DNA of 64,000 bases from Epibacterium ulvae (lineage in GTDB: Bacteria > Pseudomonadota > Alphaproteobacteria > Rhodobacterales > Rhodobacteraceae), in contig NZ_FMWG01000001.1 in assembly GCF_900102795.1 (NCBI RefSeq), positions 62,001-126,000 on the forward strand, in the 5' to 3' direction. This document shows, piece by piece, positions 26,899 to 35,191 of the stretch. The first letter of the stretch is position 1. Each line of letters opens with the position of its first letter. The position numbers and the translations under genes were made by a program. Below the pieces are notes generated by a model. The model ran no database searches and was not told where the DNA came from. It was given only the letters and a program-made list of their open reading frames with translations.

Positions 26899-29582
26899 GT
26901 CTTGGTTTCCTTCTTCTTTTTCTTTGTTTGCTTTTCAGCTTCCTCAGCAATCATGCGTTCGTAAAGCTGCAGCATATGCTCGATCCGATCCGAATCAGAA
27001 CGGTAACGACGTGACCCAAAGATCGTTTCCATCGTTTCGTCTAACTCTTCATGCGCACGGCGTAGTGCACGGGGCATTTCCTTTGGGGAGTACAGGTTTC
27101 CTAAAGTCTTGTTCCAACCCGCTTCTTTGCGCGCCAAATCGATTTCCCACCAATGTTCTTCCAATTCGCTTTTTCTGCGTTCCGAAAGTATCGGCAGTGG
27201 AAAAGTATTCCAAACCAAGGTATTGGAGTAACGAGGGTCTTCTTTGAGACGTCCTCCAACTGTTTCCAACCACAGCCGATGAAGACGCGACGACAAAACC
27301 GCCGCTTGCCAGACAGCGCCATCGAAAATACCAAAAGCAAGGTTCGACACTATATTATTCTCATCCTTAATATCGACTGGTAACCAAATACGGTCTTCAC
27401 TTGCAGCTCCTGGGATCAAAATTGTCCAACACTGCGCCGCACCTGGTCGCTGCAAAAAGCGATGGGGTCGATCCGCGAAAGACTTTGATATCTTGCTAGC
27501 TTTTTCATTGGAGCGTGTTGTTGCAACTGCATCGAAACGCATAGCCAATTCAGGTATCGCTCTCGCACTTTGGGCTTCTTCGTCTGCCACCCATAGGCAC
27601 CATCTTTCGATACCTTTCATAAGCTCTTGTGATCCATAAAGTCTCCGAACAAACCGCTCGGCCTGCGGGTTTTCATCAAGCAGCTTTATGCGTTCTTCTC
27701 GGTTAAGGATTAGATTTCCACCATCTGTTGGTTGGTTGCCTCGTGTCATTTGTTCGAGCAATGCAATCGGTGTACTTGTCTTTGCAACGACCACAGTTGT
27801 ATTGGGTGCCAAATAGGGGCCAATAACTTCAACATCACGCACAGTGTCTGAATCGAACAAGCGTTTAGGCGAACTGGATGGCAAACCCATGCTTACAATA
27901 ACGCATGTAACCCCCGCATTGTGAGCGGCGAGATTTGACCACTTGAAGGACCGATGAGCGAACTTTATTTCCAATTGATTCAAAAGATGGGGCCACAGTT
28001 CTGGCACTTGCACCCCTTGGACGATTGAGTTCGTCGAAACAAAAGCAAAAGGAGCGCCTGTCGCTATGCAATAATCACGGGCCTTTGCAAACCATAGCGT
28101 CACATAGTCGAGGTTGCCCCAATTCTTCACACGCCCTTTGAAAACCAGTTCCATGTCCGCTTTTTGCTCAGGCGTCCAATATGATGACCCTCGGAACTGT
28201 GGGTTGCCAACCAAAAAAGTCTCAGAGTTTTCACTTGTTGGGCAAACGTCAAGCCAATCCACCTCCGCCGAGTTGCCCTTCTTAATCACCCCAGCCTTCT
28301 GCAACGGCAGAAAATCGGTTCGCTGTCCAAGGTCCAATTCAAGCTGTTGGTCACATTGGTACTTGGCTATCCACAACCCGAGCCGCGCCGCTTGGCAGGC
28401 GAAATCGTCAATCTCAATGCCAAAGAACTGCTCCAGTTGAATGCCAGACAGGCGCACCTCTGCTAGGCGTCTCAGTGCTTCGACCTCAAGCGCTCTCATC
28501 TCTTTATAGGCTAGGATCAGAAAGTTACCCGACCCGCAGGCCGGATCAAAAACCCGGATGCGACCCAAACGCTCCAAGAACGCGCGCAGCTTGCCCTTGT
28601 TGGCCCCCGCGCGCTCCAATTCCGACTTGAGCGGATCTAGCAGAATTGGCTCCAGAACTTTCATAATGTTGGAGGGCGAGGTGTAGTGCATCCCCAGCTC
28701 GCCGCGCTTTTCCACGTCTACGACCGCCTGCAACATAGAGCCAAAAATATCGGGATTGATCAGCTTCCAATTAAGTTGAGCGCAATCGAGCAAAAGCTTA
28801 CGGCATTTGCTGTCGAGCGTGGGCATGGGCTCTTGCTCTTCAAATAGAGACCCATTCACATATTTCAGCTTTGACCAACCCGCCGTTTCCGACGGTCTGT
28901 CTTTGGGCGGGGTGTTCATATGTTGGAATGCACCAGACAGGAACTCTGCCAAATCAGACCCATCAACTTTGGTTGATTGCCGAACGGCCTTTTCGAACAC
29001 GTCTTTTTCAAAGATTCCAACATCGTCAGAGAACAAGCAAAATAGAATGCGCGCCATGAAAATGTTGAGTGCATGCCTGTCTTTCTCACTTGTCCATGAG
29101 GGGTTCATGTCACGGACGGCATCGTGGAAACGCGATATAAACCGCGTGGCGCGCACGTCGGCCAGTTTCTCCTTGGCTGGCACATAGCGTTCGTGCCCGC
29201 CCAGCGGGAAGAAGAGGTCACCCTCAAGCGACAACATATCCAAGCCAACGCGTAGGGGCTCATCAGCAATTCGCGTATCGAAAGCTGCAATGCTCTCGCC
29301 ATCGTAGGCTAGAAGAATACGCGGGCGACGGCTTTTCGGAGATGCCTCTGCCTCTTTCTGCATTTCTTCGAGCGCAGAATGCGTTCCGCCGACGGGCGTG
29401 GATTTGAAACGCAGCATGCGCGTCCAAACAAACTCACCATCTTTTGCTTTATCCCTCAGCTTGGTAATTGTCGCACGGGGCGCGCCAACCGCTTCCATCA
29501 GCTCTAGGCCGAAAGCTCCACCCTTCGGTGGGGATGCTGCCAAGTCATCCAGATTGCTGTAAATTTCTCCGGGAGTGAGCAT
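26895..29582 (-). CDS. MmeI-like class I DNA methyltransferase
   Basis: An 895-aa adenine-type DNA methyltransferase. An N-terminal region and a helical spacer (about 140-300) lead to GELGMHYTSPSNIMKVLEP. SAM motif I is FDPACGSGNF (345-354). Motif IV reads GNPQFRGSSYW (459-469), with Gln where the usual NPPY/F has Pro. Beyond residue about 600 is a target-recognition-type region, and the C-terminus is very basic (KKKKKETK). The architecture resembles the MTase-TRD part of MmeI/type IIL enzymes, but I do not see the PD-ExK nuclease motif expected at their N-terminus. It lies 3 bp downstream of an XRE regulator and is coupled to the helicase and GIY-YIG genes, which could supply the missing translocation and cleavage. 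Confidence 0.87.
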   Translation of the reverse strand: MLTPGEIYSNLDDLAASPPKGGAFGLELMEAVGAPRATITKLRDKAKDGEFVWTRMLRFKSTPVGGTHSALEEMQKEAEASPKSRRPRILLAYDGESIAAFDTRIADEPLRVGLDMLSLEGDLFFPLGGHERYVPAKEKLADVRATRFISRFHDAVRDMNPSWTSEKDRHALNIFMARILFCLFSDDVGIFEKDVFEKAVRQSTKVDGSDLAEFLSGAFQHMNTPPKDRPSETAGWSKLKYVNGSLFEEQEPMPTLDSKCRKLLLDCAQLNWKLINPDIFGSMLQAVVDVEKRGELGMHYTSPSNIMKVLEPILLDPLKSELERAGANKGKLRAFLERLGRIRVFDPACGSGNFLILAYKEMRALEVEALRRLAEVRLSGIQLEQFFGIEIDDFACQAARLGLWIAKYQCDQQLELDLGQRTDFLPLQKAGVIKKGNSAEVDWLDVCPTSENSETFLVGNPQFRGSSYWTPEQKADMELVFKGRVKNWGNLDYVTLWFAKARDYCIATGAPFAFVSTNSIVQGVQVPELWPHLLNQLEIKFAHRSFKWSNLAAHNAGVTCVIVSMGLPSSSPKRLFDSDTVRDVEVIGPYLAPNTTVVVAKTSTPIALLEQMTRGNQPTDGGNLILNREERIKLLDENPQAERFVRRLYGSQELMKGIERWCLWVADEEAQSARAIPELAMRFDAVATTRSNEKASKISKSFADRPHRFLQRPGAAQCWTILIPGAASEDRIWLPVDIKDENNIVSNLAFGIFDGAVWQAAVLSSRLHRLWLETVGGRLKEDPRYSNTLVWNTFPLPILSERRKSELEEHWWEIDLARKEAGWNKTLGNLYSPKEMPRALRRAHEELDETMETIFGSRRYRSDSDRIEHMLQLYERMIAEEAEKQTKKKKKETKT

Positions 29583-29585
29583 TGC

Positions 29586-29930
29586 CTAAAATGCTCCCAG
29601 AGCAAACGAATCTTGAGAGCCCTCAGCTCCCGTCACAACCAATTTCACTTCATTGCCTAAAGCGGAAAGGCACCGCGCAAGTCGCTCTGCCGAGTAGCCA
29701 CTAAACTTGCCATTCAACACCGCAGATAAATCTGGCTGCTTAAGCCCCATGATTTCAGCAGCTTTGGTTTGGGACAGTCCTCTGCTCTCCATACTTCGAG
29801 CTATGTGAGAAACTATCCAAGCTTTGAGTTGGGTGTCACTGTTTTCAGCGTTGTTATTCTGAGCCAAATTACCACTACCGATAGGAACCGCTTTTGTGTC
29901 CAGAATTATAGTCATATGACTATAATTCAC
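29586..29930 (-). CDS. XRE-family HTH regulator of the island operon
   Basis: A 114-aa protein with a helix-turn-helix of the HTH_37/HigA-like type: GLSQTKAAEIMGLKQPDLSAVLNGKFSGYSA in shortened form GLSQTKAAEIMGLKQPDL, then SAERLARCLSALGNEVKLVV. The start taken is a GTG at 29930 behind a close GGGAG; an ATG at 29915 is also in frame. A perfect 24-bp palindrome covers the start region. No HigB-type toxin gene is adjacent. As first gene of the methyltransferase-helicase-nuclease operon, it most likely acts like a controller protein that represses or times expression. Confidence 0.83.
   Translation of the reverse strand: MNYSHMTIILDTKAVPIGSGNLAQNNNAENSDTQLKAWIVSHIARSMESRGLSQTKAAEIMGLKQPDLSAVLNGKFSGYSAERLARCLSALGNEVKLVVTGAEGSQDSFALGAF
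29904..29927. promoter_or_regulatory. Perfect 24-bp palindrome over the start of the XRE gene
   Basis: Each 12-base arm reads AATTATAGTCAT on its own strand, with no mismatch and no spacer. It spans both possible start codons of the XRE gene, as expected of an autoregulatory operator. Binding by the XRE protein is inferred from position and symmetry. Confidence 0.7.
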
Positions 29931-30466
29931 AAGCTCCCTTTTGGAGGCAGTTGAATACCCAAGGCGGCCTAACGGTATACGGCATGGGAAGAGTACGGGA
30001 GAGCTGTTGCCTTTTGATCTCTATCCCTAGGCTATCGCGTTTAGTTCACTTTTTTTGCGCGCTAGGCTGGATTTGATACTCCATCTTGTTGCGAGTGTTG
30101 ATGCTGTGCCGCTCGAACTGATCTTACATAGATGCCATCGGGCAAAGGTGGAGTTTTTGTTGATCGCTTCGAGAGGAAGGGACTGCCGAACGTCCGCGCC
30201 GAACTGTACCGTAAGTGAAAAAAGCGCATCCTAGAACTGAAAGAGCCGCGCGATTGAACCACAGGTGACCCCACCCCATCGACGGCTCTCAGAGCAATGG
30301 CAGCGCTGGCCAATCCCGCTTCGACGGAATCCGAGAGCGTCCTTGATCATAGAAAAGACGAAATTCATGTGTTTAACCGGTGATCATCCGGTTGCGCCTT
30401 CGCGCGGGCACACGTGAGATTTCAAGGTTTTGTTCAACAGTTCATAGATTGAGTAGGAGTATTACT
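29931..30466. other. Gene-free stretch between divergent island genes
   Basis: A 536-bp region without a convincing gene. It must contain the promoter of the XRE-methyltransferase operon (leftward) and that of the 30467 gene (rightward). Short open frames around 30062-30313 have no family resemblance and no ribosome sites. I see no repeats or RNA structure that I can support. Confidence 0.4.
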
Positions 30467-31060
30467 ATGTCCGACGAAAGCACCGAACAGACCGAAGACA
30501 ATTACGGAGATTTTGCAGTCGGCACTTTGTTTGGGCGTACCTATCTGGAAAAACTGCTTCTATCGATTATCGAGGCCTACCCATTCGGTCACGAAACCCC
30601 AGAAACCCGTCTTGGCGTTGCCGTCCGCGCCTTAACTGGCGAAAGCTCAAAAGCGGAGGCAGTGAAGTAGGACGGCGATTTGCGCGCGCTTCGACACATG
30701 GCCAGAGAGCATCATCGCGATAAAGGGAACAGATTCCTACTTTATATGAAGCATCGCAAAGATAAGACCCCACCGGAGCTTCCAAAGGTCCGCTCTGATT
30801 TGGCCCTCGCCAAGGAGGCAACTGACAAGTTCTTTGATCCTTCCAACGAACAGGCTCGAAAATCAATATACGACCGTCTACGCGAGAAGTTCAGCGGTGT
30901 TTATTATCGAAAACAAGGCAAGGGGCACGGTGTCAATTTCCGCGAGTATTTTGTGTACATGGCGGTTGAGCATGATGATGTCGCGGAAACACTTGAGGCT
31001 CAGAGCCTTGATATTGTTTGCAAAGAGCTTCGCGAAAACGGTGTGAAAACCACGCGTTAA
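30467..31060 (+). pseudogene. Unknown island gene interrupted by one in-frame amber codon
   Basis: Starts at an ATG with TAGGAGT upstream (MSDESTEQTEDNYGDFAVGT). It is open to a TAG at 30668-30670 and then continues in the same frame without another stop (DGDLRALRHMAREHH) to the TAA at 31060. Without the TAG it would encode a single protein of about 197 aa. The second half contains a basic segment (SGVYYRKQGKGHGVNFRE) and ends KELRENGVKTTR. I recognise no family. The amber may be a recent disabling mutation, a sequencing error, a true gene boundary with a TTG restart at 30680, or readthrough. Confidence 0.55.
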
Positions 31061-31163
31061 CCGAATCCCCCATGTTGCGAAAAGATACAAGTTTGTTTCG
31101 CAACTTGGACCGTTGCGCCCTTGGCAAGGTCCTCGTCATCACAAGATGACAAAGGAGGACACC

Positions 31164-31382
31164 ATGTCTGCTAAATCAGAATACCTTACCACAAAAGAAC
31201 TGCCGGAAATCACCGGTTTCAGCGCAAGTTTTTTCGAGAAGGGCCGCTTCTTGGGTTACGGACCTCGCTTCATGCGTTTTAAATCCAGTGGCCGCACCGG
31301 CAAAGTACTATATCGCCGCGTAGATGTCGAAAGATGGATGAATGACATGATTTGCGATCCGAAAGGAGGCGCAAATGTCTAA
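31164..31382 (+). CDS. AlpA/excisionase-like helix-turn-helix protein
   Basis: A 72-aa DNA-binding protein. The start at 31164 is fixed by a strong AAAGGAGG. YLTTKELPEITGFSASFFEK is a MerR/AlpA-type helix-turn-helix, followed by a wing-like GPRFMRFKSSGRTGKVLYRR and VDVERWMNDM. Proteins of this type act as excisionases or activators of integrase and morphogenesis genes in islands. It overlaps the primase fragment at 31375 by 8 bp. Role here inferred from fold and context. Confidence 0.75.
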   Translation: MSAKSEYLTTKELPEITGFSASFFEKGRFLGYGPRFMRFKSSGRTGKVLYRRVDVERWMNDMICDPKGGANV

Positions 31383-31863
31383 TGACGGAAGCACATCAAG
31401 TCTCGTAGTGGCGCTTGTTCAGCAAATAGCAGAGCTTGGAAATCCATCAGTACACGCAACTTACAAACCAAAAGGAAAAGCGAAATATCAGCCCCGAAAG
31501 GCTGCGATCACAAAAGAGGTTGCTTTCGAGCATCTGAACGGGGAGCAGCCAATTGGCTGCTACTTCGTTTTGGGTGAGCACACTCAAGTTGCTGTAATCG
31601 ACTTCGATGACCATGATAGCTCCATGACTTGGGACGATATGGCAGAAGCCGCAAAACCCCTCGTGGATAGTTTGAAGGGTATAGGTCTGAAACCTTTGTG
31701 TTGTCGTTCCGGTGGTGGCGCAGGTCTCCACATCTGGCTGGTTTGGCAATTGCCGCAATCGGCAAAGCTGATGAAAGAGTTTCTTCGCCATCATGTATCT
31801 ACTTGTGGTTTCAAGCACGGCACTAAGGGCGTTTTGGACCACGCGGTTGGCCAAAGCCGCTGA
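31375..31863 (+). pseudogene. Truncated archaeo-eukaryotic-type primase (TOTE-like) domain
   Basis: A 162-aa product matching the first two-thirds of an AEP primase domain. Catalytic acidic residues are in AVIDFDDHD (D76, D78), the second hallmark is RSGGGAGLHIWLVW (His119), and the upstream GEQPIGCYFVLGE matches the family start. The frame stops at GTKGVLDHAVGQSR, just where the family normally continues with a V-E-V/I-F-P-K-Q segment and the third catalytic region. It is therefore probably inactive. It may be the left part of a deleted primase or replication gene of the island. Confidence 0.65.
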
Positions 31864-32041
31864 GGCAAAAAACATCGCTTCCGACTTGGGGGAGGCAGAT
31901 GTCTTTTTCGCGGACATCGCACGCGCCAAGCTGGGTGATTGGGAGGCTTTGCAGACTGTCGGTGCGCGGGAATGGGCGCGTCTCAAACCGTTGAATGAAA
32001 ATCTTCTTCCCATGTTGCCGTATTATGCGGATTCAACTTGA
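31793..32041 (+). pseudogene. C-terminal fragment of an unidentified protein
   Basis: In a +1 frame relative to the primase fragment, this frame stays open and becomes protein-like from about 31840 (AKAAEAKNIASDLGEADVFF, then LKPLNENLLPMLPYYADST). There is no ribosome site for an independent start. It may be the tail of a gene fused to the primase by deletion, or the original tail after a frameshift. I recognise no family. Confidence 0.35.
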
Positions 32042-32754
32042 ACTCTAAGAACATGCCACTCAAGCGTTTCAGACGCTGTTGGTTGCGTGTCAAAATCGGG
32101 AAAATCACCCGATTGCGAAGCAAGGACAACAAATTGATGCGGTCCAAGATCATGTTGCTCAACCAGTGGATCAGGTGTGCCGTCCGCAAGCACAGGCACA
32201 AGCTTCTGTCGCGCTGTGATTGTTGTCCCCATAGCTTCATTTGCACCTACAGGAATGGGATGCCATTCGCCTTTGTAGATCTGAAACGCTCGCACATACC
32301 TGTCATCCTCGCATTCAAGCTGGAAGCAAAATTTCTCGCCGAGCTTGATCGTATCATCTGGCTTTGAGGTCTGGCGTGTTCGCTCAACAAGACCGAGTGA
32401 ACTGGGTTTGAACTTTACCAATCGCAATTTTCCGCGCGTGGCGTATCGCTCAAGAAACGCGTCCCAAGCACTGCTCTGCGCCTCAGGAAAGAGACCCGCC
32501 GCAAACATCCGCCCCAAATCTGCATGGTGCTCTGTGATCCACTTGTGAAGTCGCGCTGCAATGCTAGTGGCATACTGACCTTTGCGCATGTTGCTGAGAT
32601 AATCAGTACCTCGGCTTAAGAGGTGCCCCATGGCGTCATCTAACACATCCAGCGGCCCCTTGTGCGGATCTTGATCGGCCAAGGCTTTGAGGACAGGGTA
32701 GAGTTGCTTGCGGTGTGTAATGTTTTTTGGATCAAATGCCATAATTACATGCAT
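32023..32754 (-). CDS. Hypothetical protein, 243 aa
   Basis: An uninterrupted minus-strand frame convergent with the primase fragment (19-bp overlap at the 3' ends). It begins MHVIMAFDPKNITHRKQLYP, with a possible start at the internal Met5 (32742). The N-terminal half is helical. The C-terminal half (YVRAFQIYKGEWHPIPVG, then LVPVLADGTPDPLVEQHDLG) has the look of a beta-sandwich or DUF4384-like fold, but I cannot assign a family. No catalytic motif is evident. It may be a regulator, defence or anti-defence cargo gene of the island. Confidence 0.6.
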   Translation of the reverse strand: MHVIMAFDPKNITHRKQLYPVLKALADQDPHKGPLDVLDDAMGHLLSRGTDYLSNMRKGQYATSIAARLHKWITEHHADLGRMFAAGLFPEAQSSAWDAFLERYATRGKLRLVKFKPSSLGLVERTRQTSKPDDTIKLGEKFCFQLECEDDRYVRAFQIYKGEWHPIPVGANEAMGTTITARQKLVPVLADGTPDPLVEQHDLGPHQFVVLASQSGDFPDFDTQPTASETLEWHVLRVQVESA

Positions 32755-33008
32755 ATGTATTCTTCACTCATCTTCCAACCGCGCTGATTACCCGTTATCA
32801 CCCGCCCATTACCCGCGATAGCCAGCGGCTTCGTTGATAGTTTGTGACGTGTAAGCACATGGATTTACGTCGTTAAATTCTTGCTGCGACGCACAGGATG
32901 AGTTATTTTGTTCTTTATATGTTCTCAAATTGCGCCTGCATTTTTTACGCAGGCCAGAGCAATAAGAACGGATTTCTCATCAAACAATTTAACGAAAGGA
33001 GCATTGGC

Positions 33009-33356
33009 ATGGCCCCCGCACCAACAAATGTGCCACCAGAATTTAATCCCGAAACCGCGCCTCCGCGCCTGACTATCGACTGGGACGCGTATCTGCCATT
33101 CTTCGAAAGCGAAGATATTTCTGAAGAAGAAAAGCGCGAAATGATCGAAGCTCTGTGGACGATCATGGTCAGCTTTGTTGATCTGGGCTTTGGCATTCAC
33201 CCTGTCCAGCAGGCCATTTCAAAACAAAACGGGGGACAAGATGTTTCTCTTGCACAATTGCCTGCTGCTGATGTGGTAAACTCAGATCAGACCACCAATC
33301 AAAGTTCAAAACTAACGCGCATCTTTGACGCTGCGCAACGAGGAGGGAGTCTTTAA
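33009..33356 (+). CDS. Small partner protein of the serine recombinase, 115 aa
   Basis: The start at 33009 follows GAAAGGAG at proper spacing (MAPAPTNVPPEFNPET); a longer upstream frame lacks support. The middle is an acidic amphipathic segment (FFESEDISEEEKREMIEALW) and the tail is polar. The stop overlaps the recombinase start by one base (TAATG), so the two are translationally coupled. I recognise no named family. A role as recombination directionality factor or chaperone for the integrase is a guess from the coupling. Confidence 0.65.
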   Translation: MAPAPTNVPPEFNPETAPPRLTIDWDAYLPFFESEDISEEEKREMIEALWTIMVSFVDLGFGIHPVQQAISKQNGGQDVSLAQLPAADVVNSDQTTNQSSKLTRIFDAAQRGGSL

Positions 33357-34868
33357 TGCAGACAAAACAACACGCTATCATCTATTGCCGCGTCTCCTCG
33401 CGGGCGCAGGAGGCCGAGGGGCATGGCTTGCAGTCCCAAGAGACCCGTTGCCGTGAGTACGCGGCCAACAAGGGCTATGAGGTTACGGCGGTTTTTCCAG
33501 ACACGATCACAGGCGGCGGCGACTTTATGAAACGCCCAGGCATGATGGCGTTGCTGTCTTTCCTTGATGCACAACCAGATCAGCGCTTTGTGGTGATTTT
33601 TGATGACTTGAAGCGCTTTGCCCGTGACACACGGTTCCACCTCGATCTGCGCGAAGCTTTCCGCAAACGCGGGGCAAGCATCGAATGTCTGAACTTCAAA
33701 TTCGATGACACGCCTGAGGGTGAGTTCATTGAAACCATCATGGCCGCCCAAGGCGCGTTAGAGCGCAAACAGAACGGGCGGCAGGTGGCGCAAAAGATGA
33801 AAGCGCGCATGCAAAATGGCTATTGGGTGCATACTGCGCCTGTTGGCTATCGCTACAAGACCGTCAAAGGCCACGGCAAGCTACTGATCTTGGATGAACC
33901 AATGGCCAGTGTTGTGAAAGAGGCCTTTGAAGGTTTTGCGATGGGACGTTTTCGCAGCCGCTCTGAGGTAAGGCGCTTCTTTGAGTCCCACCCAGATTTC
34001 CCGCGCAGCAAACATGGTGAGATCCGCCAGCAGCGCGTGGACGATATTTTCAACCAGCCACTTTATTCGGGATATATTTGCAGCGAGACATACGAGCTGG
34101 AGTGGCTCAAAGGGCAGCATGAAGCCCTGATTTCATTGGAGACCTTCGACAAGGTACAACAGCGTATCAAAGGAACGGCCCTCGCGCCTGCACGCAAGAA
34201 TATCGGTGACGATTTCGCGCTGCGTGGGTTTGTGACCTGTGGGGAATGTGGCGTGCCGCTGCGCTCGTCTTGGTCAAAAGGCAAATACAAGCGTTACCCG
34301 TATTATCTCTGCCAGAACAAATCATGTTCCTGCTCCGGCAAGTCTATTCCGCGTGACAAGTTGGAAGGGGCATTTGGTGAGGTTGTGAAGAGTTTGCAGC
34401 CCAGCCCGTCCATGTTGGCTCTGGCTAAGGCTATGTTCCACAATGCGTGGAGTGCACGGGATGAGCAGATGAAGCAGGCCAGCACATCGGTGAAGCGTCA
34501 AATCACTGAGGTTGAGAAACAGATTGAATCACTCTTGGGGCGGATCATGTCGGCAACCAATGACACCGTGATTGGAGCCTATGAAGATAAGATCGCGAGT
34601 TTGGAAAAATCCAAGATCAGATTGCAGGACAAGCTCAATTACCAACGCCCACCACAAGGGAGGCTGGAAGAGGTGCTAGAACTCTCCCTAAAGTTCCTAT
34701 CAAGCCCTTGGAAACTCTGGGAAAGCGGCAATATCACATCGCGTAGATTGTTGTTGAGATTGGCGTTTACATCGCCTTTTGCCTACCACCGAAACGAGGG
34801 TGCTAGAACTCCCGAAATATCGTTGCCTTTCAAGGCTTTAGATATGGTTTTACAGGGTAATTTTAAAG

Positions 34869-34891
<23 letters not shown>
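33356..34891 (+). CDS. Large serine recombinase (integrase of the island)
   Basis: Site-specific recombinase of 511 aa. The resolvase-type catalytic domain begins IIYCRVSSRAQE, with nucleophile Ser14, and includes FDDLKRFARDTR. A recombinase domain follows (about 155-260), then a zinc-ribbon (CGECG and CQNKSC, about 297-325), a coiled-coil (about 365-430) and a C-terminal tail. It lies against tRNA-Thr, and its last seven codons (GAAGEN plus the preceding Gly) and stop lie inside the tRNA-derived repeat. It is therefore very likely the enzyme that inserted the island. The reading frame is complete. Confidence 0.92.
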
Positions 34892-34944
<53 letters not shown>

Positions 34945-34957
34945 GCCGGTGAGGGGG

Positions 34958-34986
34958 CTTTTAGGCATAAATGTGTAGGGGTGCAA
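34958..34986 (-). promoter_or_regulatory. Possible sigma70 promoter of tRNA-Thr
   Basis: On the minus strand, TTGCAC (34981-34986) and TAAAAG (34958-34963) are 17 bp apart, ending 13 bp upstream of the tRNA 5' end. The spacing is right; the -10 match is weak. Confidence 0.4.
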
Positions 34987-35029
34987 GAGCAATCTGGACG
35001 GTTTTTTCACTCTCAGGTACAGAAGTTCC

Positions 35030-35191
35030 ATGGTAGATCAGAAAACACCAAAAAAGCAGGGGACGGCCGCTTCTCGTGAAGATCGATTGAAGGCGGCCTT
35101 AAAAGCAAATATGGCGCGGCGTAAGGCGCAAGCGAAAGCGCGCGCGCAACAAGATGAGGAACAGACAGGTAAGTCTGAGAGGGACGACTAG
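35030..35191 (+). CDS. Small basic protein upstream of murA, 53 aa
   Basis: An open frame reading MVDQKTPKKQGTAASREDRL followed by an Ala/Lys/Arg-rich helix and ending GKSERDD. Its TAG stop directly abuts the murA ATG, so it is likely co-transcribed and coupled. I believe short basic ORFs of this kind occur before murA in related Rhodobacteraceae. No function is known to me. An AGAAG lies 7 bp upstream of the ATG. Confidence 0.65.
   Translation: MVDQKTPKKQGTAASREDRLKAALKANMARRKAQAKARAQQDEEQTGKSERDD

Noticed and set aside
29586-29930. HigA-type antitoxin of a toxin-antitoxin pair
   Set aside because: No small toxin ORF lies on either side. The next genes are the divergent 30467 gene and the methyltransferase.
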